A stretch of 64,000 nt of DNA. It comes from Ceratopteris richardii (Eukaryota > Streptophyta > Polypodiopsida > Polypodiales > Pteridaceae). The notes under the pieces were generated by a model that was not told where the DNA came from, searched no databases, and saw only the letters and a program-made list of their open reading frames with translations. Where the stretch lies: positions 86,144,777 through 86,208,776 of the forward strand of contig CM035441.1 in the NCBI GenBank assembly GCA_020310875.1, written 5' to 3'. Every line of letters begins with the position of its first letter. The stretch's first letter is position 1. This document shows, one piece after another, positions 22,227-34,093 of this stretch. The translations under genes and the position numbers were made by a program.

Positions 22227-22379
22227 AAAAACCCAACTACATGTGACATGTATGACAGGCAACAAAAAAATGATTTCATAAAGCAAAACATACAGTCAAA
22301 TACAAAAGACATGAGCAAAATGAATCATGAATCGTGTACAAAGACATGGGACACATAGACATGATATTTATAAACAACA

Positions 22380-22988
<609 letters not shown>

Positions 22989-24393
22989 TCTATGAAAACA
23001 AAGTATGTTCTTACTTGAACTATGAAAACTTCAAGATAAAGTGTTTTGTTTTAGAAATATTTGATGAATTTTTGGAGAACTAAAACTCTGACAAGATCCT
23101 TTCAACTAAGGATAGAAAGACTAAGTTAGTTTGCAAGCACCATCTTGACAATGCAACTTGGTGACATCAATATGTTGGTTAGCAATGCATAAAAATTGCA
23201 TTCCAAGTAAGTAGTCTTAAGAGATTTAATAAAGAAAATATTAACTTAGTCCTACAAGAAGCATTAATGTTTTGAGTAAAACAAGAAAACATCATCAATA
23301 AGCTTGGTGGCTTACGGTAGCGAGGTTGGATATCACACTATCATCTAGTGGTTGCATGGTTTTAAGCTTTACTCCAAGAATCGTTTTGAGAATCTAGTCT
23401 ACTTCTTTTAAAGATAGATAAAATTTTATAGAAACATTTTTAAATCGATCTTTCAGAAGTTAAAGACTTGAGTCACATATAGTTTGACTCACATCAAGTT
23501 TATGTATATTCGAAGTATGAATTGATTGCACAAAGTTTTGGTTCTTGCTTATTTCTTTCCAAAACTTTTGGAAATGATTAAGATAAATTATTTGAATCAT
23601 TTTAGTAAAAGTCAGGGATAGCCAATGGGAGTAGGTACCCAAATTAAACATCCCAAATAGATGTTTTGTATAGAACAGATTTAATCTCGAATATGCTAGA
23701 GCCTAATTTGACTTATTCATTTGGTTCTTCTTTAAGTGAAGCATTCAATATCCGATACACCATAGAGTTTCGAAAATTCTTTAAAGGAGAAGTTAGGAAT
23801 TGAGCAAAAGATTGACAATTCCCAAGAACTTAAAGCTAAACTCATTGAGAGAAGTGTTCTAAGTTGGAAAAAGTTCATTTTGAATTTTCTTTGTTTTTCA
23901 ACTGAACACAGTAGTCCTCCTATAGGGTGAAAATCAAGTAAATGCTGGTTGGAAGAGCACATAGTATAAAAGCCTAAATGAGAAGTTTTGTTCAACAAAA
24001 GTTCTAGTTTAAATGCCAAATCAAATTCAAAGTGAAACAAATATTCTCAAATTCTGATAGGGATACAAATCCCACCTCATTTGCTAGATCTATGCATCAG
24101 TGACACCTAGAAATGGACTGGTAATTTAAATCCACCTATTTTATATGTTAGTGCTCACATAGAAAAAAGGAATAAACAATGAAATGGTGAGAAATGTTTT
24201 TTGGTCCACCCTTATTATTCATTCCCCTAATTTTCACTCACATCATTTTATTTTTCACTCACATCATTTTATCAAGTGCAAAGCTAGATGGTGTTTTGAA
24301 CTATTTGGGTAGCAATCAATAAGTAGATTCTCCTCTATTAATTTTAAATATGAGGTGAAAATTGTTATTTTAGGTTAGAACATGAGGCTCGAT
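22989..24393. other. No recognised gene
   Basis: About 1.4 kb of AT-rich DNA with only short frames and no domain I recognise. A 102-codon minus-strand frame (24040-23732) is unconvincing. Confidence 0.4.
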
Positions 24394-24766
24394 GGTATGC
24401 CAATAGTTTATTATATATAGCTCTATTTTCAGGGATGAAAATATTTCCCAAGGGGGAGATAATGTGATAAAGAAAAGTCTACGATTTGAGTGTTTGGTTA
24501 GTTCAGACAGATATGAAATTGGACATCGTTTGATCACTCATATTTGAAGCCAAAGAACTCACGATTAGAATTAAGTATAGGTATGCCAATAGTTTATTAT
24601 ATATAGCTCTATTTTCAGGGATGAAAATATTTCCCAAGGGGGAGATAATGTGAGAAAGAAAATTCTACGATTTGAGTGTTCGGTTAGTTCAGACAGATAT
24701 GAAATTGGACATCGTTTGATCACTCATATTTGAAGCCAAAGAACTCAAGATTGGAATTAAGTGTAG
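24394..24766 (+). repeat. Two tandem 186-bp units containing a purine tract
   Basis: Units start at 24394 and 24580 with 'ggtatgccaatag' and are about 97% alike. Each holds CCCAAGGGGGAGATAATGTG, which looks like a retroelement polypurine tract followed by TG. No LTR boundary can be shown. Confidence 0.8.
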
Positions 24767-24794
24767 GTTTATGTGCTCTCTAAAACAAATAATC

Positions 24795-24870
24795 CACTTA
24801 ACCTAGTTTTTAAGACTCAAGTTAGGAAGGAAGAGGTCTTGGGTTCAATCTGCATGGGAAGCATCGAGAG
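24795..24870 (+). mobile_element. tRNA-derived SINE head (candidate)
   Basis: TTAACCTAGTTTTTAAGAC resembles a tRNA A box and CTTGGGTTCAATCTGC, about 45 bp downstream, a B box. No tail or target duplication could be set. Confidence 0.3.
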
Positions 24871-25109
24871 AGAGTTTTGCCCAAATAGATCTAGAGCCTT
24901 CAACTCAAGTCAAAGTTAGCATGAGTTAACTTGAGTCTAAAGAGACTTAACTCGAGCGGCAAGTACACCTACCACTAGTGGAATCTACTAGAAGGTGTTG
25001 AAGTACTGAGGGAGATCATGCATGCACTTGTGGACTCCACTTATATTTGTGATCCTCGTTGATTTGATTAGCTATATACAAAGGCATAAGGTTGGGAGGA
25101 GAATCATCT

Positions 25110-25210
25110 CATTAGCATGTGGTTAGCAGGTGCATATGTAAGTCTGAAGAGCATTATCATAAATTCAGAATGGTGAGTTTGATTCCTAAAAGTGGTGTTT
25201 TAAATATCAC
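25110..25210 (+). mobile_element. tRNA-derived SINE-like segment (candidate)
   Basis: TTAGCATGTGGTTAGCAGG is A-box-like and GAGTTTGATTCCT fits the B box well. Their spacing is longer than in a tRNA, and no ends are visible. Confidence 0.3.
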
Positions 25211-25409
25211 TATGTGTCATACATACATGATGATAACCAGATTCAAGATCAATTTTGTTAAAGATACATGATCCTCAAAGTTTATCTAGCAAGTTCTCTA
25301 TCAGAGAAATAGGATCTCAATTTTTAATGGTGATTTTGAACAACTGATGTACGACTTTAGATTCGTCTCAACCAACGAGATACTTCAGTATAGAATAGTT
25401 ACATATGTA

Positions 25410-25438
25410 CACACACACATATATCTCTCTCTCTCTCC

Positions 25439-25474
<36 letters not shown>

Positions 25475-25495
25475 TTATTTATTTATTTATTTCAT
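25410..25495 (+). repeat. (CA), (CT), (TA) and (ATTT) microsatellites
   Basis: Adjacent short tandem tracts. A short frame over them is low complexity. Confidence 0.9.
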
Positions 25496-26459
25496 TTTCG
25501 GAGATACAATGTTGAATTTTCCTATATCTTAGTTTTGTAGTGCACTACTAGCATATATATGATGAAGGGAGAACTTGTACATTTTAGATTCTCTTACATG
25601 AATTGAGAATACTTTCAACATTGGGTAAATTTATATTCTCAATATGAAGTTAGTTGGTCAAATATGTATATTACATGCAAATATGCGTAAGCTTGCATAT
25701 GCATGTGAGAAACTTTATTTGTTTATTTTTATTTTCTATCACCAACACGTATATTGATAACATTATTTTTTTTAATATAAATTACTTTTTTGACCCGTTT
25801 ATTTTTTGACGCGTATATGGACACGTGCATCAGCATGTATGTGGATGGACGTGGAAATTCCTTTTTTCTATTTATACTTTTGAACAATAATGTGAATGTG
25901 TTTATGGATGCACATATTGACCCATTTATTTATTTATTTTTGAGAGTACAATGAATTGGAAACACACTCACACACCCGACCTTGTAAGGTAGAGGCACCC
26001 ATCTAGTTATCACTATGCCTTCTCATGCATATATTGATGTCCATATGTTTTCTGACCCTTTCACTCTGACGCATATTTAGACGTGGAAAGTAATGGTAGT
26101 CGTGAAGAACTCCCTTTCTATACTTCATAACTTTTTCTGGGTGACCTACTAGCATACCTTCAAAAAGTGAAGAGTGTGAAAAATTGATTTGTTAGACATT
26201 AGCTTTTCCACAAGTTTCGATCTCCACATTGGACATCTTTTGAAGTATCTATTGAATGGGAAAGGAAATTCTAGTATCACATTCTCCATCCTTTAGAATT
26301 CTCAACTGGAAGTTTAATAAATGGTAGAAAAGAAATAACAGATGGTACACAAGGTGTTCTCACTCAAGTGTATTCCAATGATTTGATATAATTATTCATA
26401 TTATCCCACATCATCCAAGATGGACGATGTTATCGCTTATGGAAATGTTGAATTATCAG
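25496..26459. other. No recognised gene
   Basis: AT-rich. A minus-strand segment at about 26025-25945 (GGCATAGTGATAACTAGATG, then CTTACAAGGTCGGG) resembles a decayed tRNA-type SINE head. Nothing else is supported. Confidence 0.3.
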
Positions 26460-26905
26460 AGTCTATTTATTGAGGCTTTAATGTGATTTGTGCTTCGATT
26501 TAGCAAATGAAGGTTCACGAGGGTGTGGATGAGCATGGATTTATGTGGATGCATTTGGACATAAATAGAGAGATTACGTTTCTCATATATTGTAGAGGGT
26601 TGGTTCTACAAAGCTATAAAAATAGTGTCTGAAGATATAGCACCTATATTGAAGATACCCAATTGGAATAAACCATCCCATATCCACGTAGATGCACCTA
26701 ATTATGCAATAGGATGCATATTAGCTCAACTCGCGGATTAAGGAAAATTAGACCATCCTATCACATATGCAAGTAGACAACTCAGCGAGACAAAAAGAAA
26801 TTATACATTATACCACCACGGAACGAGAAGGTTAGGAATGGTGTACGCAATCAAGAAATTTAGACATTACCTCCTAGCTATCAAATTCAAGTTCTTTAGG
26901 CCTTA

Positions 26906-27379
26906 TTGTACCTAGTCAATAAGCCCTGTAATACGGGAAGGCTAGTGAGATGGTTTCTATTGCTGATGGAGTTTGATTTTGAAGTAGTATTCAAGAAAGG
27001 AAATACTCATATGAGAGCTGATCATCTGTCTAGGTTAACCCATGGAGAACCACCCAACAGAGTGGCAGATGACCTACCTGACACATACTTATTCAACCTA
27101 GAAGTATGTCTAAGGTGGGCAAAAAAGTTGATTCCAATACTCACACATAGACCACATCATCGAATCAACAAAAATGATAGAAAAGGATTTCTGCAATCAT
27201 GCAATTTTCACATTGTGGTAGGAAGTGTGTACTACAAAGAGCCAAGTGGTCTATTATTGAGATATGAAGAAGAGGCTGAACAGAAGAAATTAATCAAGCA
27301 AGCTCGTGTAAATCGATGGAAAATTCATAAAGGAGCCCATGGAAGACTAAGGGAATTAAAAAGATTGGGAGTGTACTAG
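26906..27379 (+). CDS. gypsy RNase H end to integrase linker (element C)
   Basis: 157 codons beginning YLVNKPCNTGRLVRWFLLLM, then FDFEVVFKKGNTHMRADHLS, then DDLPDTYLFNLEV. It is the counterpart of element B at about 52515-52930. An RNase H start (HIHVDAPNYAIGCILAQ) lies just upstream at about 26680-26740 in a decayed context. Confidence 0.8.
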   Translation: MYLVNKPCNTGRLVRWFLLLMEFDFEVVFKKGNTHMRADHLSRLTHGEPPNRVADDLPDTYLFNLEVCLRWAKKLIPILTHRPHHRINKNDRKGFLQSCNFHIVVGSVYYKEPSGLLLRYEEEAEQKKLIKQARVNRWKIHKGAHGRLRELKRLGVY

Positions 27380-27487
27380 CCAGATATGCCAAAGAACGTA
27401 CATGAATATATTGGCAGTTGCCAAGAATGCTAGGAAAATACTCCAGAAGACCATACATCATTACAATTCTCTACCATAGCACCATAA

Positions 27488-27820
27488 TTGAGTAGGGCAT
27501 TCGTCAAGTTCCTGAAAACACGAGAGCACAAGGAAGGAGCGAATCTAGCAAGGAAGCGATCCCTAGAAGAAAGGAGCAAGGACTATACTATAATGGGAAA
27601 ACAATTCTTTAAAAGAGGAAAAGACAATCAACTACGACTATGTGTCCACGAAGGGGAATATTTACCTATTTTAAAGATGGCACATGCAGGTGTTGTGGGA
27701 GGACATTTTTCGACTAAAAGAACCGTAAAAATGATTCTCTTTGCAGGCTTGTGGTGGCCAACTCTAGATATGGATGCAGACACTTATGTACAAAGTTGTG
27801 AGGTGTGCCAAAGAACCTAG
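27488..27820 (+). CDS. gypsy integrase zinc-finger region (element C)
   Basis: 110 codons with DYTIMGKQFFKRGKDNQLRL and CVHEGEY, followed by the His-His-Cys-Cys zinc region AHAGVVGGHFSTKRTVKMIL ... SCEVCQR. Same order as in element B. Confidence 0.8.
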   Translation: MSRAFVKFLKTREHKEGANLARKRSLEERSKDYTIMGKQFFKRGKDNQLRLCVHEGEYLPILKMAHAGVVGGHFSTKRTVKMILFAGLWWPTLDMDADTYVQSCEVCQRT

Positions 27821-27841
27821 TATCCTATTAGGAGAGATGAT

Positions 27842-28335
27842 ATGCCACTAAGATCCATGATTTGCATGAGAGACTTTTCAAAATGGGGCATTGATTTTAT
27901 AGGACCTATTAATCCTCCGGCCAAAGGATTACATGTTGAATATATAATAGTGGCAACAGACTATCTAACGAAATGGGTAAAAGCAAAAGCAACAAGGAAG
28001 AATGATGCACAAACCACAACAAAGTTTCTCTTCAAAAATATCTTTACCCATTTTGGGTTACCTATAGAGATAGTGAACGATAGGGGACACATTTCCTCAA
28101 CAAAGTGATAGAAGCACTAATGAATGAATTCTTGGTGATTCACAAAAAATCAGCCCCCTATCACCCTCAAGCTAATGGTCAGGTAGAGAGTTCCAATAAA
28201 GTGTTATGTGCAATGTTGACAAAGATATTCAACAATGGAAGGTCAGATTTGGACAAACAATTGCATCATGCAATTTGGGCCTTCCAAGTGGCTTACAAGA
28301 CAGCCATTGGAACTACTCCCTTTAACTTAATATAG
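27842..28335 (+). CDS. gypsy integrase catalytic core blocks (element C)
   Basis: Blocks at 27842-28108 and 28105-28335 hold the core: FSKWGIDFIGPINPPAKG (first Asp), VATDYLTKWVKAKATRKNDA, IEIVNDRG (second Asp), APYHPQANGQVESSNK (Glu), then HHAIWAFQVAYKTAIGTTPF. A fossil copy, closely similar to element B integrase. Confidence 0.8.
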
Positions 28336-28501
28336 AGAACAGTATGAGTGGACAGCCCATGAACTATCCAAGCAATTAGACCAAATTGAGAAATTACCTG
28401 AAACAAGACTACAAGAAGTATCAAGAATTTATGATGCTAAACGGAGGCAGAAAGCATATTATGATGCACACATCAAAGACAAAGGCTTAAAGGAAGGAGA
28501 T

Positions 28502-29413
28502 TTGGTCCTACTATATATGTTGAAGCAACATGCCAAGAAATTGCAACAACGCGGATATGAACCATTACTGATAAATCGAATCTCAATAAGTGGAGGAGTG
28601 AATCTAGCTACATTGGATGGAGATGTACTCCCTAGCTACATCAGCGGATGTAGAGTGAAGCGATTTATGGAACCATTAATAGACCAAATGTTAGTACGGC
28701 TTTTGGGAGCACAAAATCAAAAGAAGAAAGAAGATAGGATCAGAGAAGAAGCATGGAAGGAAGCTTTAGAGTGTATCAAGAGGCAAAAAGAGTGGATATG
28801 GCAAAGGGATGAACGATATCTACAGGGAGAGGAACCTATACCCATGGCCAACTACCAAGTCAATAATACAAGCAATATGAGCTATAGCATCTCCCGACCA
28901 TACTTGAACGTAGGAATTGAAAACACGGAGTATCAACTAGTGGATGCTCTGATTTACTTAGGAGCAGCTCTAAGCTATATACAAGTTTCATTGAACACTC
29001 ATCTCCAAACAACCATAAGTCCCACTAAAGCATGTATGATAGGAATTGGAGGTCAAATCATAGAGTGTGTTGGAGAAGCCCTATTGTCCCCTCACTTAGG
29101 CAATTCCACTATGGAGCAAAAAAATTTGGTATGCAAAGATGAAGACCTGATTGAAAATCTGATCCTAGGACAAGACTGGATTATTGACAATGAAGTCAGC
29201 ATACATCTTGCACAAGGATACATATCACCCAAAATAGGACATAAAGAAGTCTTTAATTTGTTGGAAGAAAGGTCATCACAAATCCGTAATGTCATCAAAC
29301 CAAAGGAAGAGACTCAAAGGAGGAAAAGGAAAATGATTTTGTTAAGAGTACATCCCAAGAGTGCCTTAATCTCAAAGTACCTGCAAATAAAAAAGTGTTG
29401 CATGATTGTGTGA
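28502..29413 (+). CDS. Integrase C-terminus joined to a protease-like domain (element C)
   Basis: 303 codons. Residues 1-65 continue the integrase C-terminus (VLLYMLKQHAKKLQQRGYEP, then VNLATLDGDVLPSYISGCRV). Residues 75-115 are charged and helical. Residues about 140-250 resemble a retropepsin: LVDALIYLGAALSYI at the active-site position (canonical D-S-G is not kept), IGGQIIECVGEALL, and LILGQDWIIDNEVSI, matching the family's ILG-x-D/P-W/F motif. Protease normally lies upstream of RT in Ty3 elements, so this position is unusual. The protease call is by motif likeness only. Confidence 0.6.
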   Translation: MVLLYMLKQHAKKLQQRGYEPLLINRISISGGVNLATLDGDVLPSYISGCRVKRFMEPLIDQMLVRLLGAQNQKKKEDRIREEAWKEALECIKRQKEWIWQRDERYLQGEEPIPMANYQVNNTSNMSYSISRPYLNVGIENTEYQLVDALIYLGAALSYIQVSLNTHLQTTISPTKACMIGIGGQIIECVGEALLSPHLGNSTMEQKNLVCKDEDLIENLILGQDWIIDNEVSIHLAQGYISPKIGHKEVFNLLEERSSQIRNVIKPKEETQRRKRKMILLRVHPKSALISKYLQIKKCCMIV

Positions 29414-30359
29414 CCACCTCGCCCTTGAGAAATGAGCCTAAGAGAGATCGTGAGGACATTACTTCTCAGTCTATCTACTCTATAAGAAGAAAACCTACAT
29501 GAAGTTTAACTGTTCGAACATCGTGTCCAAGTAATACTCGTCTACAATGGGTATGGAAGGATCAAATGACTCAACAACTCAACACAACACATAAATAAAT
29601 CAGCCATCCAGTAGGAACACAAAAAAGCAACCACAATTCACAATCGCAACTGGATAAACTAGGAATTCTTCGTGTATGGCTTCCAAAGTCATTAATAGAA
29701 GCCCAAAGGACATAGCAACACATATGGATACCTAAAGCAATTTGACTGGTAGCAAATCGAGAACTAGGAAAACTCAACGAGATGTCATACGTGCAACGTG
29801 AAGCAGAGAGGTCCCTAAAGACTCACCAAGGATACCAAAGGACCATGACATATAAAATTCAGATCACAAACTGGAAGGAGCCAAAGACCACATAACGAGG
29901 AAATCGATAGAAACAAACACCCAAAGCACGAGTACCAAGTGGATATGGAGACCTAAAAGGCTACAAGGAACTGAAGAACAAAGTCAATGAAATTCTACTC
30001 GCACTCATGAAGAATTCATTGCATCCAGAGTATGCATGGCAGGGCCACATTACAAGGCCATGCATTTGGCACATTGGCTCTTCAACAAAAGTAGTGGTGC
30101 ACATTTCCATCATTGGAATAGAACTTAGCTTCTACTATCATAGGAATGACCATACATTGTAAATAAATAAATGCTTTGGCTAGTGTTAATCTCTTGTTTT
30201 CTTTCAGGAGTAAAATTTAAGGAAAGTATGGTAAGAGACATTACTTACTTATGCAAGGGGAATGGAGCGACATAAAAAAATGACATATCATTGAACCACA
30301 CATAAACACACGAGTGGGTTTCCCCTATAAGCTGAACCTTTTCTTTATTGCAAGTGCAG
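29414..30359 (+). other. Element C spacer with splice-acceptor-like tracts
   Basis: No coding block recognised. CTCTTGTTTTCTTTCAG ending at 30207 and TTTATTGCAAGTGCAG ending near 30359, just before an ATG at 30360, look like plant 3' splice sites. Ty3 elements with 3' genes are known to express them from spliced RNA; use here is inference. Confidence 0.4.
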
Positions 30360-31326
30360 ATGGCTTTTGAAGATTCTGAGGCAACCATTCATGAGGAAGT
30401 AATTGAATTTCCACTGCAAAGTGTGACCAAAGCCAAGGGCCATTGGTTTAGAGAAGACCAACCCACAGGAGAGCATTTATTCTTGGTGACCATAAAGATC
30501 ATGGACATAGATCATTAGTTCCCTATGATGTCCTAGGACTTTAAAATTTTACATGCACTTCCATCAACTGTGGATGTATTGACAAAGGCAAGAATTCATA
30601 AGTACTTTGAGCTACCAATTTATAAGCCAAATTTTTCAACGATGTACTCAAGTTATGAACACTCTTCAACTGGCTCTACATAATCCTTTAGTACCAAAAG
30701 AAAAAGTTCTCGATGCAGAAGGAGAATGGGTGATTATTCAGTTCACACACGAGTTGATTAAACAAGCATTTGGATGGGAGAAAGATGGGAACACTGACCT
30801 AAAGGACGAAAGCCATGGAATGAAGACCCACACATTCGTGGACATCAATCATGTGGCTATTGAAGAAGAGGTCAAGCTCATACACCAACATTTCTGTTTT
30901 CCCAACATGCACCGATACACAACACCACAAAAGGTCATAGTACAGTTACTATCTCATGCCACCAAACAAATTGGCAACCAAATGAATCTGACACCCTATG
31001 TCCAAGAATGTTTTTTCGAAACCAAGAAGCAATGGGGTCAGAAAAAGTTCCTGAATGGAAGTGTTGCTTTGAAAATCTTGATCTATCATGCATTAGGTAT
31101 TAGGGAGTACCTTAAGGAAATGCCTTCATCAGTGGAAATGGCAAGGTACACAAAGCCACCCACTGTTCCAAGAAAGAAGAAAGGAGTGAAGGTGACCGAG
31201 GAAGTAGGAACAAGCTCTCAACCAAGAATGAGAGGTGCAAAGAGATTAAGAGAAGTAGTGAAAGCAGAAGAAGTACTTCCTTCATCCAAAAGAATACATG
31301 TACTTCCAAGAACCAAAATCGAATAG
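30360..31326 (+). CDS. 3' module ORF of element C (unknown product)
   Basis: An open start at 30360 (MAFEDSEATIHEEVIEFPLQ) is followed, after a break, by a 239-codon block at 30607-31326 containing GEWVIIQFTHELIKQAFGWE, EEEVKLIHQHFCFPNMHRYT and a Lys/Arg-rich tail (PRKKKGVKV, MRGAKRLREVVKAEE). I do not recognise a domain. The basic tail could be a nuclear-localisation-like region. It resembles in position the extra 3' genes of Athila- and Tat-type elements, but no signal peptide or envelope-like membrane segment is seen. Confidence 0.5.
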
Positions 31327-31362
31327 ACTAAGCCTATCAGAGAAGAAGAGTTAAAGGAAGCT

Positions 31363-31806
31363 ATGGAGGATAATCACAGATTCATGGAAGGACAAGTAAA
31401 CCTGCCAGTACAAGGGCACCAATATCATCAAGATCATGCAAAGTCCATACAGGGAAATAGACTAACAAAATTCCATAGATATAGAGAACTAGGATTGGTG
31501 AACTCTAGCTCATCTTCTAAAGTCCAAGAAGAACGTGAACCGTCCCCGATGAATGTAGACATTAGGAGTGAATCAAATGATGATGGTAAGTGGGATGAGA
31601 TAAATCAAGTAAAGGATTCCTTTGAAGTAGAAGACACAAAATTAGATAGAACACAAGACAATACAATTACAAAGACACTAGAGAAAGGATCATCACAAGG
31701 AGAGGTCCATACACTAAAGATGAATGAAGAAACAAAGATTCAATTTACAAAGATCCACCTGGACATGAAACATGATAAAGATGCCAAAGGAAGAAAAAGA
31801 TCATGA
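31363..31806 (+). CDS. 3' module ORF of element C (charged, unknown)
   Basis: 147 codons, very rich in Glu, Lys, Gln and Asp, with a predicted disordered look (EEREPSPMNVDIRSESNDDG, TKIHLDMKHDKDAKGRKRS). It follows the previous block after about 36 bp. No domain recognised. Confidence 0.4.
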   Translation: MEDNHRFMEGQVNLPVQGHQYHQDHAKSIQGNRLTKFHRYRELGLVNSSSSSKVQEEREPSPMNVDIRSESNDDGKWDEINQVKDSFEVEDTKLDRTQDNTITKTLEKGSSQGEVHTLKMNEETKIQFTKIHLDMKHDKDAKGRKRS

Positions 31807-32019
31807 AAAGGTGGAAGAACCTGAACTGTTTACACCTATATATTATAGCAAAGCCTTCTCCACTAGATATAATGTTTCAAGGAAGTGCTACAAAGCCTAC
31901 AACACATGCAGACAAAGAAATCAGATCCACCTGCAAATTAGATAGCCACATAATGAAACAATACATGTGGAAAAGGGAAAAGATGTACTCACATGTGAGG
32001 CACCAAGCATCCCAAAAAC

Positions 32020-32757
32020 ATGGCTGAATGTAGATGTGGCTCAACTAAAAAATGTAGTAAAAGAATGATTCAAACGGCCATGGATACTCAACATCAACTC
32101 ATGGAAGCGGATAGCGATTATGACAAGGCATTAGTGGAAGGAAATCAATTCCAAGCATTACGTGAAAAGCTATCTGTGCAAGTATTCCAAGTTCAACAGG
32201 CAGTTGCAACTAAGGAAAAGGAGACAAATGAGGCTATGGAAAAGTGCAATATACTCAATGAAGAAAATCAAAAGCTACAAGACCAGATTACAGAACTTCA
32301 AAGTAAGTATGAAGGCGGTGAAGCAAAGAAAACACGATTTATTGCTACAAGCAAACTTCTAGAGACACAAATCAAGGTATACATGGATGAATAGATAATC
32401 CATAAATAGAAAAAAGAACTGATGACTTCCATTTTGTGCAATCAACCAGTAGAGGCACAAGAAATTACACCTAATAACACACAGACATTGGAAGCTCAAA
32501 TCACAAGGTATGAATATGAGCGAAAACAAGAGCAAGCACTAAGAGAAGAATGGGAAAAGAAATATATGTATGACATGGCTCAGAAAAGGTGGAAGACTGC
32601 AGAAGCCAAAGTTATCGCACAATGTAATGAATATGCAGATCAAGTCACAGCTTTAGATGAAGAACTCCTGAAGAACAAGGAAGCACTCACAACAACGACT
32701 AGTGAACTAATGAAAATAGACAAAATCATTGAAAACTTAAAGGCTCAATTAGCATAG
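32020..32757 (+). CDS. 3' module coiled-coil blocks of element C
   Basis: Blocks 32020-32394 and 32422-32757 encode long amphipathic helices with heptad spacing: NQFQALREKLSVQVFQVQQA, NILNEENQKLQDQITELQSK, and in the second block TQTLEAQITRYEYERKQEQA, VTALDEELLKNKEALTTTTS. This is a coiled-coil protein of unknown role; self-assembly is a guess. Confidence 0.5.
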
Positions 32758-33455
32758 AAGATTCCAATGGGGACACCAGTAGTTCCAAGCTCCAAAGCAG
32801 CTATTGTGGAGACTGAGGTATGTCCTCTTTCTCTCCCATTCATCATTCACCTATGAAGGAAGAAGTAGAGCCGAGCACTAACAGACATAAACAGGCTGTT
32901 GCAGAACTAAACCGTAATGAGAGGGCACTACTGGTGTCCAAGCTTACAGAGCAGTTTGAAGATTAGGTAGTAAAAGTAATGAAGGAAGCAAAGATTGAAA
33001 ATAAGAGTTTAGAACAAATTTTGAAGCAATTTAAAGTACCCTACAGATTATTAAAAGAGAAAACTAGATAGTATATCAAGAAAACCACACAGAAGGAACT
33101 TGATCATGATCTACATTTTAAAATGGACACATTCTCTTATACACAAGAAGAATTTGACAAGGAAGATCTGATTTGGAGAAGAAAGTTTTTGGAAAAGAAT
33201 CGGACCTTATGAGTGCTCTGGGAGTCAGTGCCATATGTACTACAAATCAATCCATCTTTTTGCCTAGTCCCTAAGAGACGAACCTAGATGCAATGTTGGG
33301 AAGCGCGGCGCCAGGGTACAGTAAATAATCAATGGCTATACTATCCATTAGTAGCGAGCCCGCCACATAATTACTTGCCTACGAAAGAGTACATGGTATA
33401 GACTATTGAATTTTGGTTATCTAGATATGCTACAGTACGAGACATAGCCATCAAG

Positions 33456-33969
33456 ATGACAAATAAAATATTAAGCATGCTTCTTACAGTTTTGAAAGTA
33501 CTTCAACATGCACAGTATACATTTTTGAATTTTATCGGCATCAATCAAGGAGCGGACACACTAGTTTTTGATCTGTCTACAACTCCAAGTAGACTTACCA
33601 TAATGGCTATATACTCTAGGTTAATGTTCTTACCGAGTACATGCATGCAGACATTCGAGGAAGCTTTTTGGATTCATAAATTTTTGTAAAAATAACTTCA
33701 AACTTGAATGCTAGACTAGTGGCCTACGAGCTGAGCTTTTTGCAGATCATAGAAAGGCACCAGATGATGGAGTGAAGTCAGCACAATGGAAGGAGCTAAT
33801 GATATGTGAAGCCAATTTGCTAAATCAAAGAAAGCAAAAATTCATCCAAACATACTCACGTCACCACAAAAAGCCTGTTGAAGACGACAGAGTTCAGGAG
33901 GAGGGACATGTGGAGGGAGAATCAAGTAAAAAAAGAAGAAGAAGATCAAAAAACAAAACAACCCAGTAA
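33456..33969 (+). CDS. 3' module terminal blocks of element C
   Basis: Two short blocks (33456-33689 and 33772-33969). The first reads YTFLNFIGINQGADTLVFDL; the second ends in a strongly basic tail KKRRRRSKNK. No family recognised. Together with the preceding blocks they fill the space between integrase and 3' LTR. Confidence 0.35.
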
Positions 33970-34093
33970 GAAGAACCACCCTCTACCCAAAGCCCTGCAG
34001 GGGCACGCATCAGGCTGCAATGCCAAAGAAGTAGGTCCCAAGGAGTGGAAATGAAGATTTACAACAAGACCTTTCAAGGGGAGGCTATACACA

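Noticed and set aside
21897-22358. 153-codon frame with repeated SIGI/SVGI residues, and minus-strand YTDAYTDAY frames
   Set aside because: They reflect the subterminal repeat units of the candidate CACTA end on either strand.
25534-25545. TTGTAGTG at 25.5 kb as the right end of the CACTA-like element
   Set aside because: The sequence inside it lacks the inverted CCTCGGTATACGG-type terminus and subterminal repeats, and flanking bases do not match.
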